Shown: one piece after another, positions 8,648 through 17,460 of the stretch
How positions within the stretch are numbered: position 1 is the stretch's first letter
Layout of the letters: each line of letters opens with the position of its first letter
Origin: Marispirochaeta sp963667435
GTDB taxonomy: Bacteria; Spirochaetota; Spirochaetia; JC444; Marispirochaetaceae
Assembly: GCA_963667435.1 (NCBI GenBank)
Contig: OY763414.1
Location: 3,720,001-3,784,000 of the forward strand
DNA length: 64,000 nt
Direction: 5' to 3'
The notes under the pieces: generated by a model
Databases searched by the model: none
The model's input: only the letters and a program-made list of their open reading frames with translations
Told to the model about the DNA's origin: nothing
Program-made: the position numbers and the translations under genes

Positions 8648-9248
8648 CCGATTTTCCGGAATTATCTCTCCAGGACACCGCTTTACCTGGGGAATCCTTA
8701 TGCTGCTCTGTTTTCTCTTTTCTGACGGGCTTTTCCCAAGATTGATTATGACCATCTTTTTCGCAGTTCTTGCACTGCTTGCGGGTAAACGGATTCGTTT
8801 CGGCTACTTCTTTTTTATGATCTTTTCCATAACCGCTTTTAATCTTCTGACCCCCTGGGGCCCGGTTCTTTTCTCCCTTGGCAGATTTACAGTAACCGGA
8901 GGCGCTCTTAATACGGGCATCACCAAGGGGCTCACAATCTGCGGTCTGGTATTTGTCTCTCTCTTTTCCGTCTCTTCCCGCCTGATTCTTCCGGGAAAAC
9001 TGGGAAGACTCCTGGGAAGGAGTTTTTACTACTTTGAAAGTCTCTACAGCATGAAGAAAAGTGTACGAAGGGCTTCCTTTTTTTCTGATATTGATGAAAT
9101 ACTGCTCTCTCTCTTTCCTTCCTCGTCTGAACAGGGCGATCAGGAAGCTGGAAAAGGGAAGGCTGTTCCGCAGGTTCAGACCGCTCTGACGGGCTGGCTG
9201 GCTGCGGGAAGTTCACTTGCGGCTTGTGCTGCACTGACGATGATGTAG
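8634..9248 (+). CDS. integral membrane protein, possibly ECF T-component-like
   Basis: The 204-residue protein has about five predicted membrane helices in its first 125 residues (for example ILMLLCFLFSDGLF and LTICGLVFVSLFSVSS). A charged cytoplasmic stretch with KKSVRRASFF follows, then a final hydrophobic segment. Position directly behind the Gx transporter, and the order of helices then a basic loop, suggest a role like the T (energy-coupling) subunit of ECF transporters. The usual T-component Ala-Arg-Gly signatures are not clear, and no ATPase pair is adjacent. AAGGAGTAGG provides a good ribosome site despite the 14-base overlap. Function is inferred from context only. Confidence 0.6.
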   Translation: MPASDRFSGIISPGHRFTWGILMLLCFLFSDGLFPRLIMTIFFAVLALLAGKRIRFGYFFFMIFSITAFNLLTPWGPVLFSLGRFTVTGGALNTGITKGLTICGLVFVSLFSVSSRLILPGKLGRLLGRSFYYFESLYSMKKSVRRASFFSDIDEILLSLFPSSSEQGDQEAGKGKAVPQVQTALTGWLAAGSSLAACAALTMM

Positions 9249-9283
9249 ACAAATCGGGCTGATTCTAAACGGCGGGTTAGGGT

Positions 9284-9940
9284 ATGGATGTTATTGAAGA
9301 GTTCAGAGGTTTTCTGACTGCCTATTTAAGGGGAAAAACCACGGCTGAGAAGCGGAGTCTTCCATGGAAGGAGACCTGGCAGTTTGTGGTTGCCCACTCC
9401 AACCGGGTGGAGGCGTATGCCGTGGAACTCATAGAGGCGGTTGGGACTGTGACTGAGACCGAAGCTCTGCTTATCCGGGCAGCAGCTCTCATGCATGATA
9501 TCGGATCTCTGGACGATCGCAGAAACCACCCCAAGACAGGTGCCCGGATAGCCTCCGATTTCTGTAATAACAAACCGCATATACTTGAGGTAATAAATCC
9601 GAAGATACTCGCCTCCATGATCAGTGGGCATCGCAAAAAAGACGGTAAGGAAAAGAAGCTGCCTCTGGCAATCCTGAAGGATGCGGATATTCTAGACGAG
9701 CTGGGTGCTATGTCGGTTCTGGTTGCATCCTACGAGGTTGATCCTTCCGCTCCCAACTACTATGCCCGGGTTCTGAAACAGATTGAAAAGAACGAATTCG
9801 GCTTTTTCCGCAAACAGGAAGCCCGGCTGTCCACTCCGGCAGCACGAAAGATCCTTCGCAGGAAATTTGCCTTTATCAAGGATTTTGCCATGAATCTCAG
9901 GGAAGAGCTCAAGGGAACTGATAATCTCAAGCTGCAGTAG
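9284..9940 (+). CDS. HD-domain phosphohydrolase-like protein
   Basis: The 218-residue protein carries an HD metal-dependent hydrolase core. A histidine in VVAHSNRVEAYAVELIEAVG (near residue 38) is followed by AALMHDIGSLDDRRNHPKTGARIA (HD pair near residue 72), with later ISGHRKKDG and KDADILDELGA supplying metal ligands. This order fits small HD proteins acting on nucleotides or related phosphoesters. The true substrate is not predictable. It lies 35 bases downstream of the membrane trio and converges with the DUF523 gene, with only five bases between their stops. Confidence 0.85.
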   Translation: MDVIEEFRGFLTAYLRGKTTAEKRSLPWKETWQFVVAHSNRVEAYAVELIEAVGTVTETEALLIRAAALMHDIGSLDDRRNHPKTGARIASDFCNNKPHILEVINPKILASMISGHRKKDGKEKKLPLAILKDADILDELGAMSVLVASYEVDPSAPNYYARVLKQIEKNEFGFFRKQEARLSTPAARKILRRKFAFIKDFAMNLREELKGTDNLKLQ

Positions 9941-9945
9941 TAATC

Positions 9946-10902
9946 CTAAATGTAGGTTCTGAGTTTCATCTCCACAGGGTGGGGATGCAGGTACCACTGT
10001 TGTGTTAGATACTTTTCGTCGTATTTGCGTACATAGTGATTCAGCATGGTAACCGGCACAATAAGGGGCAGATTTCCGTTGCGGTACTGATCCAGCAGGT
10101 CCGTCAATTCCTGTTTTTCATCTCCGGAAAGTTCTGATTTAAAATAGCCCATTATATGCTGAAGAACATTAAGATGCTTTTTTACTGTTCCCAGCCTGTC
10201 CATAGCCTGGAGAAGCTGGCTTAGGTAGGTTTTCAGCAGATCCTGGAAGGGTTCTCTTCTGCTGTCCGCTACAAGTCTGCCCATACTGCGGTAGAGGGAG
10301 ACATCGTGGCTCATTATCAGCAGTTTATGACGGGTATGGAATTTCACAAGATCACCGTAACCGGGTTCAGCTTTCAGAAACTCCCGCCAGCGTTGGAAAA
10401 CAAATACCTTCTCAATGAAGTTTTCTCTGAGTCCGGGATCATGCAGACGGCCGTCCTCTTCCACGGGAATAAGGGGGAAGCGGCGGGTAAACATGTCAGC
10501 CCAGATTCCCCTTCCTGTATGCCAGATATGGCTGCTGTCGGAGGAATATATCTTTACCCGGTGAAGTCCCGATGAGGGGGATTTGCTCTTGAATATATAG
10601 CCGCACAGGTCCAGGGGAGCAAGATCCTGTAGCCGACTTTCTCCCCAGGTCTGCATTATGTCTGTTTTATCGCTCTTCGTTTTGTGTGTTATGAGTCTGT
10701 ATTTCTCGGGGGTCCCTTCCAGTCGCATAGATTCCCGGGGTATGGGCATTCCACACTCAACTTCCGGGCAGACAGGTATATAATCAAAGTACTGACCCAG
10801 GGTATTGAGCAGAAAGGCATCTTTCTTGTGTCCGCCGTTATAGCGTACGCTTTTTCCCGTCAGACAGGTGCTTATACCAATGAGAATCGGTTTTTCATTC
10901 AT
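9946..10902 (-). CDS. DUF523 and DUF1722 two-domain protein (YbgA-like)
   Basis: Residues 1 to about 150 match DUF523: ILIGISTCLTGKSVRYNGGHK near the start, then VCPEVECGMPIPRESMRL. From about 180 the protein matches DUF1722, with FHTRHKLLIMSHD and YRSMGRL. The combined arrangement is widespread in bacteria and is sometimes linked to cofactor or tRNA thiolation, but no reaction is established. Cys13 and Cys45/Cys50 are plausible metal or sulfur ligands. Its ATG overlaps the end of the upstream Hpt gene by four bases (ATGA), indicating coupled translation. Length (318) is typical for the fused form. Confidence 0.88.
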   Translation of the reverse strand: MNEKPILIGISTCLTGKSVRYNGGHKKDAFLLNTLGQYFDYIPVCPEVECGMPIPRESMRLEGTPEKYRLITHKTKSDKTDIMQTWGESRLQDLAPLDLCGYIFKSKSPSSGLHRVKIYSSDSSHIWHTGRGIWADMFTRRFPLIPVEEDGRLHDPGLRENFIEKVFVFQRWREFLKAEPGYGDLVKFHTRHKLLIMSHDVSLYRSMGRLVADSRREPFQDLLKTYLSQLLQAMDRLGTVKKHLNVLQHIMGYFKSELSGDEKQELTDLLDQYRNGNLPLIVPVTMLNHYVRKYDEKYLTQQWYLHPHPVEMKLRTYI

Positions 10903-11378
10903 GCCGGTATTTCACCTTCAAAGGCTGAAAATTCCAGCAGTTCCGGAGTACAGAGGTCGGTAAAGCTTGTTTCAAGATAGATCTTAAGCCGGTTGCGGAT
11001 CAGTTCCGAAGTAAGAGGTTCCAGTGACGGTCCTGGAATAAGCAGTCTGTTGCTTCCGCCCTGTTCACTGAACAGGATTCCCTTATCGGTGAGCTGAATA
11101 TCAAACATCTCGGAATCCAGAACAAGTTTTGCGGCAAGATGCATTTTAACCGAAATATCATGGTAGAAAGGCAGTCCCAGTGCACCGAAAGAACCCTTCA
11201 GTCCGTGAATATGGCTGGCAAAAGCTTTATAGTCGGACTCCTGTAAAGAATGGAGCAGTTCCTTGAGGTGGGAGCGTATTTCAACCGGGGCAACGCTCAT
11301 CATCTGATCCTGGTACTCCTTACTGTAGCCTCTGTCGGTTAGATGGGAGAGAATCTGTTTATGCAGAGAATTGTTCAC
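10899..11378 (-). CDS. Hpt-domain histidine phosphotransfer-like protein
   Basis: In this 159-residue protein, residues 20 to about 100 look like a helical Hpt domain. The signature is HGLKGSFGALGL, with His58 in the HxxKG context expected for the phosphoryl-accepting histidine. The C-terminal half (about 100-159) is unrelated to known domains I can recognise. No hybrid kinase is adjacent, so it would be an orphan phosphorelay component, or a protein that has kept the fold. It is coupled to the DUF523/DUF1722 gene by a four-base overlap and is divergent from the FGGY kinase gene. Confidence 0.68.
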   Translation of the reverse strand: MNNSLHKQILSHLTDRGYSKEYQDQMMSVAPVEIRSHLKELLHSLQESDYKAFASHIHGLKGSFGALGLPFYHDISVKMHLAAKLVLDSEMFDIQLTDKGILFSEQGGSNRLLIPGPSLEPLTSELIRNRLKIYLETSFTDLCTPELLEFSAFEGEIPA

Positions 11379-11401
11379 ACTACCTCCGGTCTGGTATCAT
11401 G

Positions 11402-11407
11402 TATAAT
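11402..11407 (+). promoter_or_regulatory. candidate -10 box of the FGGY kinase-plsC operon
   Basis: A perfect TATAAT lies 39 bases upstream of the FGGY kinase ATG in the 68-base divergent gap. No good -35 hexamer is seen at the usual distance, so this is only a partial promoter call. Confidence 0.4.
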
Positions 11408-11446
11408 AGGATTTGAAGAGTTTTGCAAATGTCAGGGGAGATAAAC

Positions 11447-13015
11447 ATGGAAAGAAATCCGGCGGAACAGAACAGACCCTGGATCATGGCCATTGATGCC
11501 GGAGGGTCAGGCCTGCGGGCAGCCGCTGTCGGTCGGGACGGGAAGATTTTTAAACTTCTTCATCGAAGCCATGCTCCTCTTCCTGGAAAAGACGGTACTG
11601 TGGAACATGATCCTGAAGCCCTCTGGGAAAGTGTTGCCGCTGTATGCGGAGATTTAACCAGGGAACCGGGAATTTCCACTCCCCCCACGGCAATAGGTAT
11701 TACGGTACAGCGGGCAACATTTCTGCTGTTTGACCCTGTTGCCGGCAGGGCAGTGACCAATCTTGTCTCCTGGTCGGATGTGCGGGCCGCAGGGACTGCC
11801 GAAGCCATGAACCGTAATATCCTCTGGCGTGTTATCCGTTTCGGTGTGGGGGTTCTTGCCAAACTCACCGGGAGTGCATTTTTTCGTACTGCCTCAATGC
11901 TGCGTTTTACAACTGTGCATGTTTCATGCCGGCTGAAATATGTCCTGGACAGTAACCCCGATCTGCGGAATCAGTGCAGGGACGGCCGGCTGAGGCTGGC
12001 AACCCTGGATACCTGGCTGCTCTACCGCATGACCGGGAAAACAGTGTGGGCCACCGACAGGTCCAACGCAGCGGCTACCTCCCTGTATAATCCCTTTGAT
12101 TTGAAATGGAACAGCCTCTTCTGTCGCCTCTTCGGTATTCCCATGGGGATTCTTCCACCTGTGAAGGATACCGTGGATGATTTCGGTTTTACCGATCCGG
12201 GAAGCTTCTGTGGCCTTAAGTCTCCGATTTATGCCCTCGCCGGAGACCAGATGGCGGCACTCTTCGGACACCGTTGCTTTGATCCCGGGGAGGTAAAGGT
12301 CTCAAAGGGATCAGGAGGATTTGTGACTATAAATGTTGGTAAAAAGCCTCGTTTTTCTCCCAGAGGCCTTTTTCCCCTCATTGCCTGGTCTATCAGGGGG
12401 GAAGTAACCTATATGCTTGAGGGGCAGGTTGCCTCTGTGGGCACTCTGATTGACTGGCTTTCCAGGACTCTGGGGTTTGCTTCAACGCCGGAGGAGCTCG
12501 ATGCCCTGGTGGAGGCGACCCCGGACTCGGGAGGTGTGGTGTTTCTCCCCACACCGCTGGGAATCCGCTTTCCCTATTTTCGTTCACGTATGCGCTGTGC
12601 AGTTTTCGGGCTGGGGCTGGAGACCAGCAAGGGTGAGACTGCCAGGGCCATGTACGAGGGGATAGCCTTCAGGATTCGTGAGATTATCCGGGGAATTGAA
12701 AAAGACCTGAAGGTTTCGGTAAAACAGATGAAGGTTGACGGCGGAGTAAGCCGGTCGGCAATTCTGGTTCGCTTGATATCCGCTGCCTGCGGGATACCTG
12801 TCCTCCGCGCACCGGAACCAGAGCTGAGCAGTATCGGGGCAGCCCTGCTTGCCGGGATAGGTGCCGGCTGGTGGAGGGGGGAAGATGATCTGCGCAGTAT
12901 TCCGGAGGAGTATGAAATTTTTTCATCTCCCCGGGAAGAGGAGTATATGGAACAGCAGTACCGGCGCTGGAAAAAAGCGGTTCATCTTGCACATCGCTTC
13001 AGCAGCGGTTTATAG
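11447..13015 (+). CDS. FGGY-family carbohydrate kinase, glycerol-kinase-like
   Basis: A 522-residue ASKHA kinase of the FGGY family. It has the phosphate loop IDAGGSGLRAAA near residue 15, GITVQRA near 85, DTWLLYRMTG near 190, and the catalytic AGDQMAALFGH (Asp near 264). The adenosine segment is KVDGGVSRS with SSIGAALLAGIGAGWW near the end. The AGDQ and DTWL motifs look most like glycerol kinase, but the substrate motif WQDRR is replaced by WSDVR, so glycerol is only a suggestion. I chose ATG 11447 because AGGGGAG sits six bases upstream; earlier in-frame TTG/ATG codons lack a site. The plsC-type gene follows 10 bases later, which fits production of glycerol 3-phosphate for phospholipids. 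Confidence 0.82.
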   Translation: MERNPAEQNRPWIMAIDAGGSGLRAAAVGRDGKIFKLLHRSHAPLPGKDGTVEHDPEALWESVAAVCGDLTREPGISTPPTAIGITVQRATFLLFDPVAGRAVTNLVSWSDVRAAGTAEAMNRNILWRVIRFGVGVLAKLTGSAFFRTASMLRFTTVHVSCRLKYVLDSNPDLRNQCRDGRLRLATLDTWLLYRMTGKTVWATDRSNAAATSLYNPFDLKWNSLFCRLFGIPMGILPPVKDTVDDFGFTDPGSFCGLKSPIYALAGDQMAALFGHRCFDPGEVKVSKGSGGFVTINVGKKPRFSPRGLFPLIAWSIRGEVTYMLEGQVASVGTLIDWLSRTLGFASTPEELDALVEATPDSGGVVFLPTPLGIRFPYFRSRMRCAVFGLGLETSKGETARAMYEGIAFRIREIIRGIEKDLKVSVKQMKVDGGVSRSAILVRLISAACGIPVLRAPEPELSSIGAALLAGIGAGWWRGEDDLRSIPEEYEIFSSPREEEYMEQQYRRWKKAVHLAHRFSSGL

Positions 13016-13025
13016 TAGGAGTGCT

Positions 13026-13751
13026 ATGATACGAACTATTCTGGTTATTTCCCTTGATCTTGTTGTGACGACCCTGATGCTGCCTCTGGTGCTGATAGGC
13101 GGAATTTTTAAACTCCTCCGGCTTTATGGTGCAGAACGCCGGTTTGTTACTGTCCTTGCAGGCTTCTTCGGCTGGTTTTTCCTTGCAACCGCAGGTGCCC
13201 GGATATCTGTTGAGGGAAAAGAGCACCTGAAAGGCTTAAGGGGAAAACCTCTGTGTGTTGTTGGTAATCATCAGGGAATTGCTGATATCCCTGTAGTGGT
13301 CCATGCACTGCCGTTTTCCATCGGGTTTATCGCCAAGAGGTCTCTGAGTTATTTTCCCTGGATCGGCATCCTTATGTGGATGATTCGCTGTGTTCCCATT
13401 GACCGGACCAGTCCCAGGTCTTCAATCAGAGCCATTGATAAAGGGGTGAGAAATATCCGCAACGGCTTTCCCATGCTGATTTTTCCCGAGGGAACACGCA
13501 GCAAGGGTGGACAGATGAAAATTTTTAAAAAGGGAAGTCTCAAACTGGCAACCCGGGCAGAGGCAATAATTCTGCCGGTAAGTATAAACGGTTCCTACCG
13601 ATTCTTCGAAGAGAAGGGGCGTCTTGCCACAGGGCGTGCATCTGTAACTTTTCATGAGCCCATTCACACTGCAGGAATGTCAAAGGAGGAGCTGGCGGGT
13701 CTAACCGAGCGGGTGGAAGATGTTGTCCGGTCGGCGGTTACAACCGGTTAG
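13026..13751 (+). CDS. plsC: 1-acyl-sn-glycerol-3-phosphate acyltransferase
   Basis: The 241-residue protein has an N-terminal membrane segment (about 5-25) and the acyltransferase HX4D motif in GNHQGIADIPVV near residue 81. FPEGTRSKGG near residue 158 is the lysophosphatidate-binding motif, followed by ILPVSINGSY. It should transfer an acyl chain to the sn-2 position of 1-acylglycerol 3-phosphate, giving phosphatidic acid at the inner membrane. ATG 13026 follows a GGAG site; a longer frame opening inside the kinase gene is not needed. Placement between a glycerol-kinase-like gene and a diacylglycerol-kinase-type gene supports a phospholipid-precursor cluster. Confidence 0.9.
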   Translation: MIRTILVISLDLVVTTLMLPLVLIGGIFKLLRLYGAERRFVTVLAGFFGWFFLATAGARISVEGKEHLKGLRGKPLCVVGNHQGIADIPVVVHALPFSIGFIAKRSLSYFPWIGILMWMIRCVPIDRTSPRSSIRAIDKGVRNIRNGFPMLIFPEGTRSKGGQMKIFKKGSLKLATRAEAIILPVSINGSYRFFEEKGRLATGRASVTFHEPIHTAGMSKEELAGLTERVEDVVRSAVTTG

Positions 13752-13814
13752 ATTTCCATTAAAACCGGTTGATCTGACTGGATGCCCTCTGCCGGACTGC
13801 AATAGAGTATCGGT

Positions 13815-14882
13815 ATGGACAAAGGCAGCCTGGACCAGGCCCTCTTTCTCATCAATCCCAGCCGCTTTCCCGGGTTTACCCGCAGGCTGCGACGTATTCT
13901 TAAGTATATCTCTGCTCCGAATATTCTTGAATGTCGCAGTGCAGAGGAATTCTCCGCCGCTGTTCAGGAATTTGCCGCCGGTAATCTGCGCTTTCTGCTT
14001 ATATGGGGCGGTGACGGCACCGCTAATCTCGCTATAAATTCCTATATGAACAGTCCGGTAAAAAACAGCCGCCATCAGGCTCTGGGGTTTCTCCGCGGTG
14101 GAAGCGGGAACGGAATTCAGGACTCCTATGAAGTCCCCGTGGGAATCAGCGCCCAGATTGAAGCCTACCGGGAAGGAATTCGTAACGATTACACTCAGCC
14201 TGTGGACCTTATAAAGGTAAGCGACGGGGATAAATCTACATATTGCCAGCTTCTGGGAACAGGAATAGATTCCAGAGTGCTGGAATACCGGGAAGGGGCA
14301 GGAGGCGGCCGTCCGGGAATGGTGAACTATTTTCTCGCCATCGGGCGAACTGTTTTCAAGGATTTTCACCAGCTTCGCGGCAGGAAAACTCTAATAATGC
14401 AGCAGGGGAAGTATGCTTTTAAAGGAACCAGAACCAATGCTGAGTTCCCCTTTGACGAATTTCGACGCACCACCAGATCTCCTCTGATTGAGTTCGGCAC
14501 CCGCCCGTATTATGCGAAAATGTTCAAGATTGCACCGGATGTCGTCTGCAACGACGGAGCATTTGATATCTACAATTACAATTTTCAGCGTCGTACGGCA
14601 ATGCTGCTTAACATTATTTCAATCTGGAACGGATGGCACAGCCGGATCAACCGGCAGCAGGCGCGTAAAGAGCGACCTGTTATTGAACGCTATGAGGTTG
14701 CCCGTGCACGAATTGAGATGGATCATCCCTTTTCCTATCATCTTGACGGCGAGCTGAAACGCTGTATCGTTCCTTCAGATCAGGGTATTTACAGCATTAA
14801 GGCTGAGATTGTGCCTTCGTCGGTGAATTTCATTGTCCCCGGCAGCTTCTACCACAAATTTCACCCCTTCAGGGAGATGTAA
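13815..14882 (+). CDS. diacylglycerol kinase family lipid kinase
   Basis: The 355-residue protein has the DAGK catalytic signature FLLIWGGDGTANLAIN near residue 75, which binds the ATP phosphates, and LGFLRGGSGNGIQDS near 105. The C-terminal part has a beta-rich domain with IAPDVVCNDGAFDIYN and DGELKRC typical of DgkB/YegS/sphingosine-kinase relatives. It phosphorylates a lipid alcohol, probably diacylglycerol, to recycle it to phosphatidic acid. The lipid substrate is not determined by these motifs. The gene is 63 bases after the acyltransferase and its end overlaps the convergent SDR gene by 14 bases. Confidence 0.85.
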   Translation: MDKGSLDQALFLINPSRFPGFTRRLRRILKYISAPNILECRSAEEFSAAVQEFAAGNLRFLLIWGGDGTANLAINSYMNSPVKNSRHQALGFLRGGSGNGIQDSYEVPVGISAQIEAYREGIRNDYTQPVDLIKVSDGDKSTYCQLLGTGIDSRVLEYREGAGGGRPGMVNYFLAIGRTVFKDFHQLRGRKTLIMQQGKYAFKGTRTNAEFPFDEFRRTTRSPLIEFGTRPYYAKMFKIAPDVVCNDGAFDIYNYNFQRRTAMLLNIISIWNGWHSRINRQQARKERPVIERYEVARARIEMDHPFSYHLDGELKRCIVPSDQGIYSIKAEIVPSSVNFIVPGSFYHKFHPFREM

Positions 14883-15867
14883 TCAGTTTACTGCGGTAGC
14901 TCTCAATCAATCTGTCTAAAAGCAGATTTTTCTCTGTATCGACTATCTTTGCTTCCGGATTGGCGTTAAGCCAGGCGACTGACCTGCGTACTCCTTCACT
15001 GTAGGAAATCCGGGGAGTTCTTCCCGGGGCAATGCTCTCAATCTTACTATTGTCAAAGATTACACTCCAGGCTTTGTCTCCCTGAAATCCGGGGTAGAAT
15101 TCCGGGGCATGAATACGTAAATATTCCAGAGGTACATGAACTATCTCTATCTCTCTGCCCAGAGCATATGCCAGGTGCTGATGAATCATATCCCAGGTGA
15201 GGCTTTCTCCGGAGGTAATATGATATGCCTCCCCGATGGTCTGCAGATTGCCCGGAAGGCAGGCAAATCTAGCGGCGAAATCATCGGCATGGGTCAGTGT
15301 CCAGAGACTCTGCCCGTCGCCGTGAACCGCAACAGGTTTACCCTTAAGAATGCGGTCGGCTACGGTGAAATCTTTGGCACCGAAAGAAGAGATGAGCCAT
15401 CTTTCACTGTAGGTGTGGGAGGGACGTACGATGGTTACCGGAAATCCTGTATCCTGCCAGGCACGGGTAAGAGCATCCTCGCATTTCATTTTAAGGGCAG
15501 AGTACTCCCACCATGGGTTCCCTCTGGGGGTGGATTCGGTAACCGTCAGATTCTTCAGGGGCTTCCGATATACAGATGCACTGCTGATAAAAATATACTG
15601 TGCCGTCCTGCCGCTGAAGATTTGAATGTCCCGTTCCACCTGCTCCGGTCGGTAGGCAATGAAGTTGATGACGGTATCGAAGGTCCTTCCCTCCATAGCC
15701 TTTTCAAGCTCACCGGGTTTTTCGGTATTACAGAGAATTGTTTCAACATTAACAACGGAGGGCTTGTGTCCCCGGTTAAAATGGACAATCTCATGTCCAC
15801 CGTTGATAAGCTCCCGGGTACATGCGGTTGAAATATTACCCGTCCCGCCGATCATGGCAATCTTCAC
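14869..15867 (-). CDS. NAD-dependent epimerase/dehydratase (extended SDR)
   Basis: The 332-residue protein begins with an NAD-binding MKIAMIGGTGNISTACTREL (GGTGxxS, a slightly altered GxxGxxG). It continues with YIFISSASVYRKP near residue 95 and a WWEYSALKMKCE segment giving the Tyr-x3-Lys catalytic pair. IVRPSHTYSERW follows, as in nucleotide-sugar epimerases. This atypical subgroup includes isoflavone-reductase-like and plastid CSP41-like proteins. A sugar or nucleotide-sugar substrate is likely, but nothing nearby identifies it. It is encoded downstream of the SUF operon on the same strand with a 69-base gap. Confidence 0.84.
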   Translation of the reverse strand: MKIAMIGGTGNISTACTRELINGGHEIVHFNRGHKPSVVNVETILCNTEKPGELEKAMEGRTFDTVINFIAYRPEQVERDIQIFSGRTAQYIFISSASVYRKPLKNLTVTESTPRGNPWWEYSALKMKCEDALTRAWQDTGFPVTIVRPSHTYSERWLISSFGAKDFTVADRILKGKPVAVHGDGQSLWTLTHADDFAARFACLPGNLQTIGEAYHITSGESLTWDMIHQHLAYALGREIEIVHVPLEYLRIHAPEFYPGFQGDKAWSVIFDNSKIESIAPGRTPRISYSEGVRRSVAWLNANPEAKIVDTEKNLLLDRLIESYRSKLITSP

Positions 15868-15936
15868 TGACTTTTTCCTCCCTGTTAATAGTACTGGAGG
15901 TTCAATCCGGGGGCAAGGAAAGCAGTAAATAAGAAA

Positions 15937-17145
15937 TCAGGAAAGAAATGAGCGGACTTCCTCGATTACCGGTATCAGTCTGTCCAGATCTTTTTTGTCT
16001 GTATAGATTCCAAAGCTTGCCCTGATAGAGCCGGTAAGACCGAAACGGCGGTGCAGGGGCTGGGCGCAATGGTGTCCGGATCTGAGGGCAAAGCCTTTTT
16101 TATCCAGCATATACGCTGCATCCAGGTGATGAACCCCCTGAATGTTAAAAGATACAGCTCCTGTACACTCCTCCGGTGCGGGCATCAGGTTTATTCCCGG
16201 CATTCCGGACAGCTGTTTTCTCAGATAGCGGGTAAGTTCCTTCTCATGGCGGACAAGGTCTCCCTTGTCGAAGGAGTCCATATAATCCAGAGCAGCGGCC
16301 AGGCCTGCCGCACCGGCAATATCAGGAGTTCCCGCTTCAAATTTCCAGGGAAGATCGTTCCAGGTGGAACTATGCAGTTCAACTGTATCGATCATATCAC
16401 CTCCGGCCTGATAGGGAGGAAGCCGGTCAAGATATTCTGCTTTACCGTAGAGCACTCCGATTCCGGTAGGGCCGTAGGTTTTATGACCGGAGAATACAAG
16501 AAAATCCGCATTCAGATCCTGAACATCAGGAAAAAGTCTGGGTACGCTCTGGGCGGCGTCGACAAGGACCGGGACTCCCGCCGAATGGGCAGCCTCAATT
16601 ATCTCCTTAACAGGGTTTATTGTGCCCAGTACATTTGACAGATGACTTACTGCCACCAGCGCTGTGGATGAATCGAGTTTCCTCCAGAAATCCTCCATAT
16701 TCAGGCTGCCGTCCTCAAGGACTTCAACAGCCTCTGTGACTGCACCTGTCCGGGATGCTGCAAGCTGCCAGGGGACAAGGTTTGCGTGATGCTCCATTCC
16801 TGTAAATAGAATTTTCCTGCCCGGTCGAAGCATTCTCTCCCGGAATCCGGAGGCAATAAGATTGATTCCTTCGGTGGTTCCCCGGGTAAAGATAATTTCA
16901 CTGCGGTCGGCGGCATTAAGGAAGCCTTTAACCCTGTCCCGGGCACCTTCATAAGCTTCGGTGGCTGCTTCACTCAGGCGGTGTATTCCCCGGTGTACAT
17001 TGGCGTTCTCAGTCCGGTAGTACTCCTCAATTCTGCGGAGCACACTTTCAGGTTTCTGGGTTGTGGCTCCACTGTCCAGATAAATCAGATCAGGGTTCGA
17101 TGTTAGCAGGGGGAAATCCGCAGCTGTATGAATTGCGGTTCTCAC
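15937..17145 (-). CDS. sufS: cysteine desulfurase SufS
   Basis: The 402-residue class V PLP enzyme opens with LIYLDSGATTQKPESVL and carries the PLP lysine in FSGHKTYGPTGIGVLYG near residue 225. The catalytic Cys360 sits in RSGHHCAQP. It removes sulfur from cysteine to form a persulfide that feeds Fe-S assembly on the SufBCD scaffold. It is the last gene of the minus-strand SUF operon, and its start overlaps the Rieske gene's stop by four bases. No SufE or SufU sulfur acceptor is encoded in the operon, so the acceptor is elsewhere or replaced. Confidence 0.95.
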   Translation of the reverse strand: MRTAIHTAADFPLLTSNPDLIYLDSGATTQKPESVLRRIEEYYRTENANVHRGIHRLSEAATEAYEGARDRVKGFLNAADRSEIIFTRGTTEGINLIASGFRERMLRPGRKILFTGMEHHANLVPWQLAASRTGAVTEAVEVLEDGSLNMEDFWRKLDSSTALVAVSHLSNVLGTINPVKEIIEAAHSAGVPVLVDAAQSVPRLFPDVQDLNADFLVFSGHKTYGPTGIGVLYGKAEYLDRLPPYQAGGDMIDTVELHSSTWNDLPWKFEAGTPDIAGAAGLAAALDYMDSFDKGDLVRHEKELTRYLRKQLSGMPGINLMPAPEECTGAVSFNIQGVHHLDAAYMLDKKGFALRSGHHCAQPLHRRFGLTGSIRASFGIYTDKKDLDRLIPVIEEVRSFLS

Positions 17146-17456
17146 GGGCGGCCTTCTATGTCAATGTATACGCTGCCGTCTTCCACCTTGACCGGATAGC
17201 TTCCCACTGGCTCTGTTGCGGGGAAGGAACGAACCTCGCCGCTTTTTAAGCAGAACCGGGATCCGTGTTTGGGACAGTAAACTTCACCGTCCCATATTTC
17301 CCCCTCCGACAGACGGGAGTATTCATGGGAACAGATATCGTCCAGGGCAAAGATTTCATCCTTCTGCTTAAAAAGGGCATAGGGACGGCCGTTGATTTCA
17401 ACCCGTGTAGAAGTTCTGAAGTCGTTTTCTCCGGATGCCTTGTGCCAGTCTGCCAT
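17142..17456 (-). CDS. Rieske-type [2Fe-2S] ferredoxin in SUF operon
   Basis: The 104-residue protein carries the two Rieske half-sites: CSHEYSRLSEG (Cys-x-His near residue 42) and CPKHGSRFCLKSGE (Cys-x2-His near residue 61). These ligate one [2Fe-2S] cluster through two Cys and two His. It has no membrane anchor and resembles soluble biphenyl-dioxygenase-type or NirD-like ferredoxins. Sitting exactly between sufD and sufS (four-base overlap with sufS, four-base gap from sufD), it probably donates electrons during cluster assembly or repair, or is itself an early client. That role is inferred from the operon. Confidence 0.9.
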   Translation of the reverse strand: MADWHKASGENDFRTSTRVEINGRPYALFKQKDEIFALDDICSHEYSRLSEGEIWDGEVYCPKHGSRFCLKSGEVRSFPATEPVGSYPVKVEDGSVYIDIEGRP

Positions 17457-17460
17457 GGGC

